This document shows positions 47,801 through 58,838 of a DNA stretch of 64,000 nt, one piece after another. Under the pieces are notes generated by a model. That model was not told where the DNA came from. It did not search any database and saw only the letters and a program-made list of their open reading frames with translations. Position numbers and translations under genes: made by a program. The stretch covers positions 66,393-130,392 of the forward strand of contig MPNW01000011.1 in NCBI GenBank assembly GCA_011800805.1. Direction: 5' to 3'. Position 1 is the stretch's first letter. Every line of letters starts with the position of its first letter. The stretch is from Hirudo medicinalis (lineage: Eukaryota; Annelida; Clitellata; Hirudinida; Hirudinidae).

Positions 47801-50800
47801 TGAATGAAGTAAAATTTACATATTATTATTACAAAATTTAATATTTAAGAAAAAATAGAAAGTAAAACTAGTAAAAAATGTAAGAATAATATATAATAAT
47901 TAATATGATTACAATTATTATTATTATTATTTAATCTATGGTGATGAAATAGCTTTAGAAATGCATCCTCAGATTTGTCAATGGGCCTGATGGTCGTTTT
48001 CGTGGATATCTTGATCCGAATTACGATAGAATGGCATGGCGGAATATTCATGTGCAAAATAGTGCGCTTCTTCCAGGTTTGACTTGCATTCAAATTCACA
48101 TCAGCAGAAAATCCACTTTTAATGAGACCGTTTTTCATCGCCTCATAAATATTGCATAAATATTTTATACATTGGATGTCAGTTATTATATTAGGTATCA
48201 GAGCCCAGTACTTAATTATAAATTGCGTGCAAATCTGAAACAATGGACAAATTCGTTTTTGAATTAAAATTTTCGTGACTCATTGGCGTGCAGGTTAGCT
48301 CAACAGGTTGCGGTTATGTGTCGTGCTCGCAACCCATCCTGCACAGCCATCGAGCGCCAATCCTAATCATCCAGTTATGTAAAGGACATCCATAGTAGTG
48401 CCTTTACATCCGGTACATAAGGCGCTCAAAATATCTAATATTTACAATTACGAAGACAAAGACAATTACAAAGGCTAACTAAAAAGACATAAGATGTTTC
48501 CAATTTCTGTGTAATTAATAATCTTTTATTAACGCAAAATTATATCAAACTAGAATTATAAAAACAATAACTATATAATTATGATTTTAATATGTTCAAT
48601 AATTGATTCCAAGGATTGAGCATATGTTTCAAACTTGTGCCATTGAGACTTCGTTATGTGATGATTATTCCATTCATCTACTTCTTTATCTTTCTTTCAT
48701 CATTTGTCCATAATTATGTCCGTTCTTTCAATCCTTCAATTAGGGTGTGGCCACATTTGGATCGACCTACATATTGGTTGCCCTGAGCCTTGACAGAGTC
48801 AATGCTATTGCACGACCTTTGACCTTGCCAAGAGGTTATCTCTATGTTGCAATTTTTTTAACACAATTTCAAAATATTATTTAATAATAATCGCTAATAA
48901 TAGTGTTAATTAAGAATCTTCGGGTCACCTTGCGGTAAAACAGGGCATTTCATTTAAATTTTATCAGGAGTATGTTTGCTCTTCAGGAGTGACCAAGTAC
49001 TGGTCCGTGACAGTGGCTTGGGTGACAGCATTGCTACTTTCAATTCCTCTGTTTGCACTATCAACTGTTAAGACTTACGAGAAGATGAACATTCAGCAAT
49101 GCACGATCAATATCAGTGGGAGATTAAATTGGCAGGTTGGGGCTGTGGATGGGTTGATGGGCGAGTGTTTGATGGAAGAATGGAATGCAATTAATAGTAC
49201 CAACTGATTGATCGATGACAAATGAATGGAGCTGAGTATACTGTCTCATGCAAACTCATGATCACGATCATGGTTTTCGATAGTAATGATGATTTTGATG
49301 AAGATTATGTTAATGATCTTGATAAATTTGCTTAATCTTGGTAAATTAAATTTAAAAATTTTAATTTTAATTAAAAGTAAATTTAAATTTGGTAAATTCC
49401 ATGAGGCACTATGCCGTACTGACTGTAGTGGTTGCGAGCTATTCAAATTCCAGATTTATGTGATCCTGACCGCTACGGCCGTCTTCATCGTTCCAGCCGT
49501 CATAATCACTGTCTGTTACGTCATCATCATATATGTTATTTACAACTCAACCAATAGCAGATCCGAAAGAGAGGTCATCAGATCATTGCCAGATTCAACC
49601 GGAAAATTGACATCCGAACGTAAGCATGCGTTTATATTAATAGTTGCAGACTTTATTAATTTCATCGCAACTATTATGAAAAAGTAAACTCGATTTGTCC
49701 TGATCGCGTTGAGCACAAGACACCCGTGACTAAAACGTCATCATTGGTCGCGGGTCAAAAGGTCACAGCTTCGGGAGGAATCATTCCGAAAGCGAGGATA
49801 AAATCCGTGAAGATGACTTTTTCCATTGTCCTAGGTACATGAACTTTTTCATATTTTAAATATTATTCAATTTTAAGGTTTAACTAGTAATGACGTTAAT
49901 AATTAAATTGAATTGAATTGCAATGATATTAACTATTAGTGAGTTATAGTAGGCGTTTCATTGATGCCTTTATTATTATATTGTTTGTCAGGAGCAGAGG
50001 TATTTTTAAAACTAAATAAAAATATTAATGAAGAAACAAATGTGTGAAATTATTAGGTATGAAGCTGATAGTGTTCGGCCACATTATATTTATTATTCAA
50101 TACAAAACATAAACAAATGGTGTTGCAATCTCTAAAAAAAATAAAAAGTTTTTATGAAAATGTTTCAAGAGAATTTCTTCTCCATTGCTCACCCATAAAA
50201 AAAAAACTTAAGACAAAAGCTACTGCTTTTGAATTTCACCTTAACTTTGCTGTAAAAATTCTTTTGAAGCTTTCATATTGTGTTGGAGCCCTTATTTTGT
50301 TTTCGACCTGCTCTTCGTCTTCAACTTGATCCCAGAGTTTAAGGGAAGGCACGCCCTTAACATTTTCATCCAGAGCCTGGCGCCCTTAAACAGGTATAGT
50401 GATTGGTTCTTATGAATTATGACTCATTACATGAGGAGACAAGAGTTATAATTTTACAGTGCCGCCAATCCGCTCATATACTACATCTTCAAGAGCAGGA
50501 CTAAGAGCACGGGGTTAATTGAACTTATTAAACATTGGTTCATTTCGTTTTTAAAAATTTAACTCTGATATTAATATTACTTAAAGAGTTGCACATCAAA
50601 GCCTTGTGTTATATGCCTTAAACATAATTTTAGCTTAAGGTTGTTAGCTTGAATATAAATTTGAAATAAATTTCTTAAGTAAGAACACATTGTTACACAT
50701 AGATATATTTTAAAAAAGTGCTTACGCTCTATTGCTGTTATTATTATTTTCATTATTGTCGTCATCGTCGTCGCCGTCGTCATCATCATCATCATCATTG

Positions 50801-51445
50801 GCATTGGTATTCCTTTCCAGGAGGTGATAGAGGTTTGACAATCCTCTGTGTAAATAAATAGATCTTGCAGTTGTTCTTAAATATTTGTTCCACAAACATC
50901 AAAAATTTTTTTTTTAAATAAAAAAATTATAAATTAAATGAATAAAATGATTAATTCAAATTTGGATAATAAATGAAATAACAGGAAATTAGACTAACAA
51001 ATATTAATCCCGACATTTGGTAAGATGGCATGCACAAAGGATTGATGGTTGACTGATTCATCTGATGGAAATGATATTGATATTTCATTTTTTGTTTCAA
51101 ATCAAATCATTTTGTTTAAGACTCCATTGCTGCAATTCGAGATCCCAAAGCAACTCGGTAAGTCGATGTCAAAGCACCAAACATCACCATCAGCAAGGAT
51201 GTGTAATGCCGATGGCAACTCAGATGTCCGAAGCAGGTCTCTCGAGGCATAACGGCGAATTCATCAGAATGGCATCGATAGACAAAAATAGTCTGGAAAA
51301 AAAGGGTTCGCCCCAACTGACCAATCAAATCACTCCTCGTCGACATTCACCAACCATTTATGTCAAGAGCAGCTTGTCAGAAGCCGAGAATGAGCTTCTT
51401 CTTCGCCATATTGAACAGAAAACTCTTGTGGTGGCTGTGCAATGA
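38860..51445 (+). CDS. Class A GPCR of the neuropeptide S / CCAP / vasopressin receptor group
   Basis: A seven-helix peptide receptor at the plasma membrane, Gq or Gs coupling being typical of the group. Exons: 38859-38958 (ATG at 38860; four N-glycosylation sites), 47418-47553 (TM1, [13 protein letters not shown]), 47973-48076 (TM2 and the TM3 cysteine, CKIVRFFQ), 48744-48834 (TM3, [13 protein letters not shown]), 48987-49135 (TM4, loop-2 cysteine), 49454-49619 (TM5), 49685-49834 (loop 3 to TM6), 50270-50393 ([11 protein letters not shown]), 50460-50513 (NPLIYY), 51121-51445 (tail with palmitoylation-type CC). The sum is 1,398 nt, 466 codons, with phases agreeing throughout; the acceptor at 49684 is weak but is the only one of several tried that fits the frame. 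Closest features are to NPSR1 and insect CCAP receptors (SRM.FF, STY.LV.LS.DR, CWSPYF). DRV replaces the usual DRY/DRH. Intron 1 is 8.5 kb and full of repeats. Confidence 0.87.
38970..39245. repeat. AT-rich low-complexity and tandem repeat
   Basis: The stretch is almost pure A/T. ATTAATATTAAATACAATAT and its near copy ATTAATATTACATACAATAT recur about 60 bases apart between 39075 and 39175, flanked by ATAATCTAATTATAAT runs. It lies just inside intron 1 of the receptor gene. Confidence 0.6.
39540..39835. mobile_element. Possible short DNA transposon, G/C-rich island
   Basis: The segment starts GGCAGGGTCGCCGAGAG and ends TGACGTCACTGCC. The tips are loosely inverted and the base composition is far richer in G/C than the surroundings. 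It contains a long stretch of G and C runs and no open frame. It is a weak call. Confidence 0.3.
39836..45890. other. Interior of receptor intron 1, no gene seen
   Basis: About 6 kb of A/T-rich intron. Open frames here are short and match nothing I recognise. No exon with receptor homology was found between TM1 and the N-terminal exon. Confidence 0.4.
45895..46225 (+). mobile_element. CR1/L2-like LINE 3' end
   Basis: [20 protein letters not shown] followed by [14 protein letters not shown] is the C-terminal reverse transcriptase signature of CR1/L2 LINEs, and [12 protein letters not shown].. just before the stop is the usual final motif. It is followed by GGCGCTTTACAAATTAACAT and a T-rich end, which resembles the SINE tail. 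It lies in intron 1 of the receptor gene. Confidence 0.7.
47645..47835 (+). repeat. tRNA-derived SINE copy, near full length
   Basis: Head GCAGGTTAACCGAATGGATTGCG is split here as GCAGGTTAACCGAATGG plus ATTGCGTTCCTGC; the B-box GTTCGAAACC is good. It continues CCCTTGGGAAGG, TTATACAAATGGTTAAC and AGAAGCGCCTCAGACGCTATG, ending in ATTATTATT. It lies between the TM1 and TM2 exons of the receptor. Confidence 0.65.
48290..48470 (+). repeat. tRNA-derived SINE copy
   Basis: The A-box TAGCTCAACAG fits the consensus exactly, after GTGCAGGT. The B-box GCTCGCAACCC is slightly off. The tail contains GGTACATAAGGCGCTCAAA. It lies between the TM2 and TM3 exons of the receptor. Confidence 0.6.
50755..50800. 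repeat. CAT/CGT trinucleotide microsatellite
   Basis: A run of GTCGTCATCGTCGTCGCCG continues into (CAT)n. It lies in the last intron of the receptor gene. Confidence 0.8.
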
Positions 51446-52479
51446 AATATTTCTTCTAATGAGTGTAAACTCGGAATTATTCCTCGTGTGATTGTTGAAG
51501 AGTAAAAGCGATTCTAATTATTGATTATTTCGACCTTGATGTTAAATACAAAAAGATCTAATTTTCGTTAGTTTTTCAAATCCCCGTGTGACTTCATCTC
51601 CAACTATTCGAACTTCCATTTTCTAGAGATGTCAAAACGTTCTTCTTTATCTCTATCCATCATCGACATAAGATTATCATCCATTATCGACGTAAGATCA
51701 AAAGTATCTTCAAATCATTGAATTTTGAAGTTTGCCCAGACATTATGTTTTCTTTGTGGCATTATTATTGAATCGATTCGAATGACAAATTTTTGTTAGC
51801 TTTCTAATATTGTTATTATTTTTGAATTTCTGGGAGCGTTTTAAGTCACTCAATTGAGAGTCAAATTTCCATATCTTGGAAATTTAAGGATCTCACAATC
51901 CAATCTGGAAAGTGCATGCTGAATGCGAGGTTTATGATTTACCAAATGGGATCTCTTCTTGTCAAGATATCTCATCGTACGATATTTTTCTTGAAATTCA
52001 CTCCAAAAAGTGTGTCATTTTGAGTGGGTTTTAACGGGATTATGTTCAGATTGAATCATGATATGGCTTCCGGTATGGATGAGTATACGATGTTGTTGTT
52101 AAAAAGTTTAAAAAGGCATTTTCAACACTTGTTAATATAAAGACTAAACTTAGTCTTAGATCCAGACTTGTCATTGACATGCGTGTGTGCCTATCCAAAA
52201 TAGCTCAAAGAAACGACAGTATGTACAAAGCATAAGAAGCACACTGAGGTTATTGATATTGGCAAAACCGATCTTACTGATTTATTTAAAATGACAATGT
52301 CGCAAGTAGTTAATTAAATTGATTCAGTAATAGTCTTTTTTAAATAGTCCTCGTCAGAAGAAAGCTTGTATTGTGGCAATAACCTGCATGTTATTTTGAT
52401 TAAATTGTAAGATAATTTTTTTTGCTTTTTAAATATTTGGGTCCGCGAGCTATGCCTAGAAATACATAAGGGTCCATGG
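51446..52479. other. 3' flank of the receptor gene, no gene seen
   Basis: About 1 kb of A/T-rich DNA. Short frames show no homology. It probably includes the receptor 3' UTR and the decayed upstream part of the LINE that follows. Confidence 0.4.
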
Positions 52480-53195
52480 TCCAAAAAGTTTGAAAGTCCA
52501 TGTTGGTATCCCTGGCAATGAGAAGGCCGATGCTTTAGCAAAAGCCGCCACTACCAGGAAACAAATAGACCCTGGATCCCAGCGTCTATCAAGGATGTCA
52601 AAAGATGTGCAGCCCGAAACATTATCCAACAGTGGCAAACCAGATTGGACGAAGACCCATGAAGTCTCCACTACAAGACAATAGAGAAACTTGCGAAAAC
52701 TCGGTGAAGAGCAAATTCCTATGATGTCTCGAGAAGGAAGGAGACTCTGATCTCCAGACTCCTTGTTGGAAAATATGCTCTGAAAAGATGCTTGTTTCTC
52801 GTGAAACGCCATCCAGATTCCAAATGTCAAGTCTGCATTCAGGAGGATGAAACTGTCGGGCATTTCTTCATGGAATGTCCGGCCCTATCGGTCCTGAGAA
52901 GAGAAATAAAGCTTAAAACAAATCTGACTGAGATGAGCCCCATGCTCAGCAATCCAGCAAGCGTGGACCTCATTGTGGACCTGGATTTGCAAAAAGCGGC
53001 ATAATTTAATCAATTATACCTTTTCCTAATATCATTATTACTATTATTGTTTTTATAGTTTCACCATCATATCTATTATTACTCTAATACTTCTTACTTC
53101 ATTAAATATCTAACACTAGCTAACAACTCCAAATCATTAGTTATGCAACGGACTTTAATCAAATAAATAAATTAAATAAATAAAAGTTTGAAAAC
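52480..53195 (+). mobile_element. Non-LTR retrotransposon remnant: RNase H end and C-terminal zinc motif
   Basis: VHVGIPGNEKADALAKAA is the RNase H C-terminal signature (H.G..GNE.AD.LA) of I/R1/Jockey-type LINEs. Across frame breaks follow ISRLLVGKYALKRCLF and a CxxC...HF..CP motif (CQVCIQEDETVGHFFMECP). It ends in A/T-rich AAATAAAT repeats after GCAACGGACTTTAATCA. Stops and frameshifts show it is dead. Confidence 0.75.
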
Positions 53196-53537
53196 CACTG
53201 GCTTAACGTATTTGGGTATTAATTCTCACGCTCTATTAACTATGTTCCGAAAAATTGGAAAATAATTTTTTTATTCACTTAACTTTTAATATTTATCAAT
53301 TTTAATCGAACAATACGATTACGCCAAACCGGTGGTTCATTGAGTCGTGTGAGCTGCAAGTGCCCGGTGCTGAGTAAGGGTGGTCGTTGGGTGAAAGTCT
53401 TACTTTCAGTTACTGCTGGTGAATGTTGTTTGTTGTAAATAATTTTTTTTAAATTTGATTTTGTGTGGAAATTAATTTCTTCGGGATTTAGTATCCAATT
53501 ATCCTGACCGAGAAACAACTTGCATATCAGCTTCACC

Positions 53538-56500
53538 ATGCAAGAACAAGATGCAGGCGTATTTTCAAAAGTCATGGGGAAAGTTTCAACCGAATTTTTG
53601 ACTCGATTATTCTCCAAACAAGAAATCTACCAAGCATTTCTAAGTTTGATCAGAAGCAAGCCAGATGTAGAATTAATTTATGATCAGACAAGAAATACAT
53701 GGTATATTGGGGGTAGCTGGGATGCTATTTGTCTCATTAGACAACAGATGATTGTGCTCATTGACTGCGTCTTCACATTTCAAAACATACAGCCATGTGG
53801 TCATGAACTGAATCAAACAGCAAACCAAAAAGAAATTACTCATCAGATGAACAGTCACAGTGACATAGAAATAACTGAAAAAAAGTGTTCATTTGATCAA
53901 TCAATTGCTGGGTCTATCAGTTCATTAAAGGAACAATTCATTTCTAAAGAACTTCTACCCCAAAATCATTCAACTCAAATTCAGGGGCAATCTAAAGCTG
54001 GTCCCAGTGTGATATTTCATCAAATGCCTCTCCCAGAAGTGATTTGTAAGAGAGATATGGGTGATGGAATAATGAAGCCTGTACTGCATAATGTTGTGGG
54101 ACCATCAGCTCACTTGGATGATAGCAATGCTTCCCTAATTGAAAAACTGGAAAATTTGAATAAAACTGAATTATCACTGGACCAAAGTTTTCCCAATGAT
54201 AATCTTTCAAACTCTTTAACCTTAGACTCGGATGATGAAGAGGACCTGAACAATGTCATACCTTCTGATGCCAATCAAACTCTGACTTCGGCAATATTGG
54301 ATCTGAGTAGAAAAGTGGATGCCGTTACAGTCAATGGTGAGATGAGTGCTACTTTGGTTGCAGCTAATGGACTTTACACACTCTCAAAACTAATCAAGTA
54401 AATAAGATAAACACTAGATTAATTCTTGAATACATCAATCAGGAACAGACAATTATTTGACCTTTTTATTTTACTTCTTGGAAATGTAAGATCTCTGGAA
54501 ATCATAAAACAAATGATAAAGTTGAATTTGAGAAAAGTTGTGGTTTCAGGTCAGCAGCACCTGGAATTTAAACAGCAATTACATTTAATTAAAATGGACT
54601 ATGAGTGAACAAAACTAAGTGTTGAAATATTTCAAGAAAGAAAGCTATTGAATATGTTCTTCATCTTAAAATGATCAAATGAAGCTTTTTTTATAATCTC
54701 AATATAGATTTAATTGAATGAATTATGTCATTTACTTGTTGCAAAATCATAATAAATAAATAAAAATATACATAAATTTCGTTTAACAAACACAAGAATC
54801 GCCTAAAAATGGTTATGAACACAACATAAATAACTTTATCTCAATATGACACTAGAAAAATAATTATTTTGTGGTTATCAATAAGTGTTTGAATTGATTC
54901 AGAAAGCATTGTTGGAGTTCCAAGCGATGACTCAATTGGTGTGCATGACAGCAACCTGAGATTCATTCAAGGCCCAAGCCACGATATGAAGCAAGAGAGC
55001 AAGTCTCTTCAAATAACAGCCAAGAAAAGAATTGGCAAATTGAGTTCCTCCAATACTTGCACTATTTGTAGCAAGACCTTTCTCAATAAAAGCAACATGG
55101 TCAGACATGCAAGGAGTATCCACAAGATTGCAGACTTCAACCATCCTGGGACATCAAGTCTCACAGAGTACACAAACAACAATTCAAATGACTCAACTCA
55201 AGAATCTGGAAGGTGGAATTGCAGGCAGAGTAAAGATTCTGTGGAAAATCGCTCATGCAAGTTTTGCCTTAAGGTCAATAGTTTCAGATTTTTTTGCCTT
55301 AAGGTCAATAGTTTCAGATTAGGCCTATTAACATTTTTACAAGCAGGTTGTAATTATTGCAGGTGTTTTCCACTCGTTCCAATCTGTATAAGCACTCTCG
55401 AAAGTGCAAGCAGGCACATGAGTGCAACACATGCCATGAAAAGTTTGAAAGTCATGATGTCTTGTGCCATCATGTTTATAAAATTCATTCTCTCTTCCTT
55501 TGTCGGATGTGTGACAAAGTTGTTGACTCTGCTGAAAACTATGCTGATCATGTGAACTTCTGCCACCCAAATTATTCTTTGGATGATGTGGTTTCTGCCA
55601 CCACAGCCCTCAGTGAGAATGAAGGAGTTGATTCATCCTGTGAAGGTGGAAGGGGCAGGACAGGTCTGAGGAATCAGCTTTGTGAGATCAGGGAGTTGCA
55701 TGGGGGCTCTAGGGATGGGAGGAAACAGAGGCAAAGTAAGGATTAGGATTGATGTTCAATCTATGCTTGACTTAAAATTAATTTTGCTCTCCAGCAGCCA
55801 ATACGTTGCCACAGACCAAACCCTTGCCTGAAATGTGGAAAGGTTTTTTCCACATTTAGCAATCTCCTGAAGCACATTCGTGTCATTCATGAGAATGCTC
55901 GCTTTCCATGCAATCTCTGCAAGAGGGTTTTTGCCTGCAAAGATGGACTCAAGCACCACATGGATAAAGTGCATAACAAGATAACTTATAGGTGTGTCTT
56001 GGCCTGAGCTCAAGCATTGCTAAATTCTCTATAACCATAAAATAAAATCCAATGTTAATCATTGAAATTGAGTGATAAGGGGCAAAAAAGTTACTTGCAA
56101 ATGACCACTAATGCAACTATAATTTTGGTCAATTTTCTGGACTTGTCATTATTCTATAATGATCCTGCTGACTCAATTTTTGGATCAGATGTGAAGTCTG
56201 TTCAATGGAATTTGAGAACCAACTACGCCTGGCAAAGCACTTGAACCTGATTCATGATCAACAATCCACTATTTACAATTTTCAGTGTGAACTCTGTGGC
56301 AAGACATTCCTTTACAAAACAAATCTGAAGAGGCACAAAAAGGTTAAGTTCATTATGGGATATCCATGAATATCCACCAAGATTAATTTTATTGTGTTTA
56401 GTCAGACATATCATGTTTAACCTTAATTTTAAGAAAAGTTTTGTATTTGTGGATTCCTCAGTTGGATCATGAAGGATTAAGGTATTCTTGCCAAAGATGC

Positions 56501-58590
56501 ATAATGTCCTTCAGGAGCAAAAACCAGCTTAACGAACATCACCGCATAGTTCATCTCGGCCTCCTTCTCAAGTGTGACGCCTGTGACAGACAATTTAACA
56601 CCTGGACAACCCTGCGAGACCATGAAAGATCAGCTCATGGAAAACATGCTCCAATTGTTTGTGTTGTTTGCGGCAAAAAATTTACCAGGTGAGCTACAAT
56701 ATTTAATGCAAGCGCTTAATTTAAGGGTTAGGGAAAAGTAAAAATGGCACAAAATAATTTGTAATGTTGGAGTACATTTCCAATAAGATAGTGATCATTA
56801 TTGTTTGATAATGAAGTAAAAGTGATGAGTTACTTTGCTTGCGTACAGCAGAAGTACTTTTTACTTGTAATGAAGTAAGGAAAAGATTCAGTACTTTCAC
56901 TTGTAACTAAGTAAGATTTTTAGAAATAGTTTTATTAACCCTTGTCTGCCAGAAAGAGTTACAAAGTAATGTTGATTGTGCGATAACAGTAGAAAAAAAA
57001 TAATAACTGAGCAAAAAAATTGTAGATTGTGCTCCATGCAATTTTATATTTGATGATATATATCAAACTAATGAGTAATGATGTTTAGTGTAAATGTACT
57101 TCATATAGCACCAGAGGCACTTTTTTGTTAACCATTTACATAGCATCCCTACTCAAGGGCACTTATGGCAGTGCAGGCTGGATTTCGATCGTGACACGTA
57201 ATGTTTCAATAACTACCATATGCATGAATGCGACCCGTTCGGCCAACCTGCATGCCAATGTTACACACCAATCTAATTGAGCATCCAATCTCTAAAACAT
57301 CTCCATTCCATTAGTTCAGACAATAACATTTGAAACATGATAGAACGATTGCAATAAAATATCATGCGATGGGTGGCGAATGGCCATCACAATAGAAACT
57401 TCAGTACTTTTACTTTGAATGTAACTTTAAAATGCTGATACTTTTATTTCTACTCGAGTACATTTTTTAATAAATCTCACTCCCACTTTTACTTAATTAA
57501 ATTTTTGAGGTGTTACTTGTACTTTTACTTGAATATTGAAGCACAGTACTTTTCACAAGTAGTGACAACCTTCTGGTTATGATACAATTACTTTTAAACT
57601 GTTTGATGGGTTATTTCGTAATCAGTTTTAATTCATGATTTCAATTTTAAAGATTTTTTTATTAACAACTAGCCAATCAAACATCACCTGAAGACCCACC
57701 TCTTCAGGACACCAACATGAAGCCAACAAAGACACAAGGCACTTCTGACAATAGCACATTATAAATTAACTATTGTTATTATTTTTATGCAGTTTAAGTC
57801 ATCATTGATTACATTCCTGCTTTGTTTGTTTTCAAATCTGTGATAAGTGCTAATAGTTCTCATGGCAATAATAGTTTGTTTTAAGTAATTGAATTCATTA
57901 TCCAGATATCCCGGATTATCATACCACCTGAGAAAACATCACAAGAGAAAGTACAATGTTGCTGGAGAAATAAGTGTGAACCACACCGTCGATGAAAAAA
58001 AAGGAGCAGCAAGCGGGAAGAGCAAGATCAAAGGCAATAAACTGAAAACGGCTGCCAAAATATCGAGCAGAGTATCTCCAGTGCTTTCAAACAATGATAT
58101 TGGTGCCAACATGGCAGCTCCATTGTCATCATCAATCCATCCTGATAACTCTCCTGTGGTACCTCCCTACAATTCACAGAATATCGAAGCCCTGGACAGC
58201 ATTCCTGATTACAACTTGACCAATTCAGCATATGTGCCTTCCTTTTATGATCAGCATTTTCAACTTCAGGATATTCTAACCGCCCAGAAAGATTTTGACA
58301 CAGACATCTGCAACCAACAGGCAATGACACATCCTCACCTACCAGGTTTCTGTGCACATTTTGAGCCAGGATCAGAAATCAGCCCTTCCTCTGAGCATGG
58401 ATATCCTGCACACTTCAACAGCTCAACAGCCTACAGTGTCACACAGGAAACATCCATCTTGTGTCTTAGCGACACTATCAACTTCTATGACAACCTTTCC
58501 CTCTCTCCTGAACATCAGAATGACTCCATTGTTTCTAACACCTTGTCAGCAGATGGATTTATTACATTCAGCAACAATTCTGATTTATGA
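53538..58590 (+). CDS. C2H2 zinc-finger protein with 11 fingers and an unrecognised N-terminal domain
   Basis: Probably a nuclear DNA-binding regulator. Exons: 53538-54336, 54903-55273, 55363-55735, 55795-55991, 56189-56342, 56462-56688, 57906-58590. Fingers in order start CTIC, CKFC, CNTC, CRMC, CLKC, CNLC, CEVC, CELC, CQRC, CDAC and CVVC; several are split by introns yet rejoin correctly, for instance CKFCLK-VFSTRSNLYKH and CVVCGKKFTR-YPGLSYHLRKHH. The second has H-x4-C instead of H-x4-H. Phases agree everywhere except between 55735 and 55795, where a donor or small exon is missed. The first exon (266 residues) has no zinc finger; its start holds a compact segment ending NTWYIGGSWDAICLIRQQM that I do not recognise, then a low-complexity acidic linker. 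The C-terminus (about 225 residues) is Ser/Pro/Asn-rich, as in activation regions. The start Met at 53538 is the first in the frame. Confidence 0.85.
55261..55320 (+). repeat. 30-bp tandem duplication carrying a 5' splice site
   Basis: Bases 55261-55290 and 55291-55320 are identical except for the first base. Each copy contains CTTAAG|GTCAAT, so the zinc-finger gene has two identical donors 30 bases (10 codons) apart. Either donor keeps the frame into the next exon. Confidence 0.9.
56830..57575. mobile_element. Tol2-like non-autonomous hAT element
   Basis: Both sides are rich in AGTAC.TTTACTT motifs typical of hAT/Tol2-type subterminal repeats: GTACTTTTTACTTGTAATG on the left, and CTTGTACTTTTACTTGAAT plus CTACTCGAGTACATTTTTTA on the right in inverted sense. 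There is no transposase. A SINE is inserted inside. It lies in the 1.2 kb intron that splits the last zinc finger. Confidence 0.5.
57115..57275 (-). repeat. tRNA-derived SINE copy nested in the hAT element
   Basis: On the minus strand the A-box TGGCCGAACGG fits exactly, the B-box GATCGAAATCC is good, and the tail TATGTAAATGGTTAAC then GTGCCTCTGGTGCTATATG matches the copy at 47645. Confidence 0.65.
57665..57795 (+). mobile_element. LINE 3' end fragment
   Basis: The frame SNITLKTHLFRTP is the C-terminal motif of CR1/L2 LINE proteins (LKTHLF). It is followed by GGCACTTCTGACAATAGCAC and ATTATAAATTAACTATTG, the tail seen in the SINE-type copy at 24755. It lies in a zinc-finger gene intron. Confidence 0.6.
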
Positions 58591-58838
58591 ATGGAATTAA
58601 GGGCATAATTGCTAGCATTAGTTTTCAATGACATTTAATGGATATGTGCCACACTTACTCTTTATATTCCTTAAGCAATGGAAATGGTTTTACATAACCC
58701 ATCCCTTATGAGTGGTGAAACATGCTGAAACAATTTTAGCATTGGTCAACCCAAGCACATAACATTTTCAAACACATGACTCAAGAAAGTCACATTTCAA
58801 TCTGTACACATTCAAGCAAATCAGTCTTCATTGAAGTT

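Noticed and set aside
47845..48243. 132-codon minus-strand open frame
   Set aside because: It overlaps the receptor TM2 exon on the plus strand, which has clear homology and correct splice sites; the minus frame is low in complexity.
52456..52863. 135-codon minus-strand frame
   Set aside because: It is the antisense of the LINE RNase H remnant.
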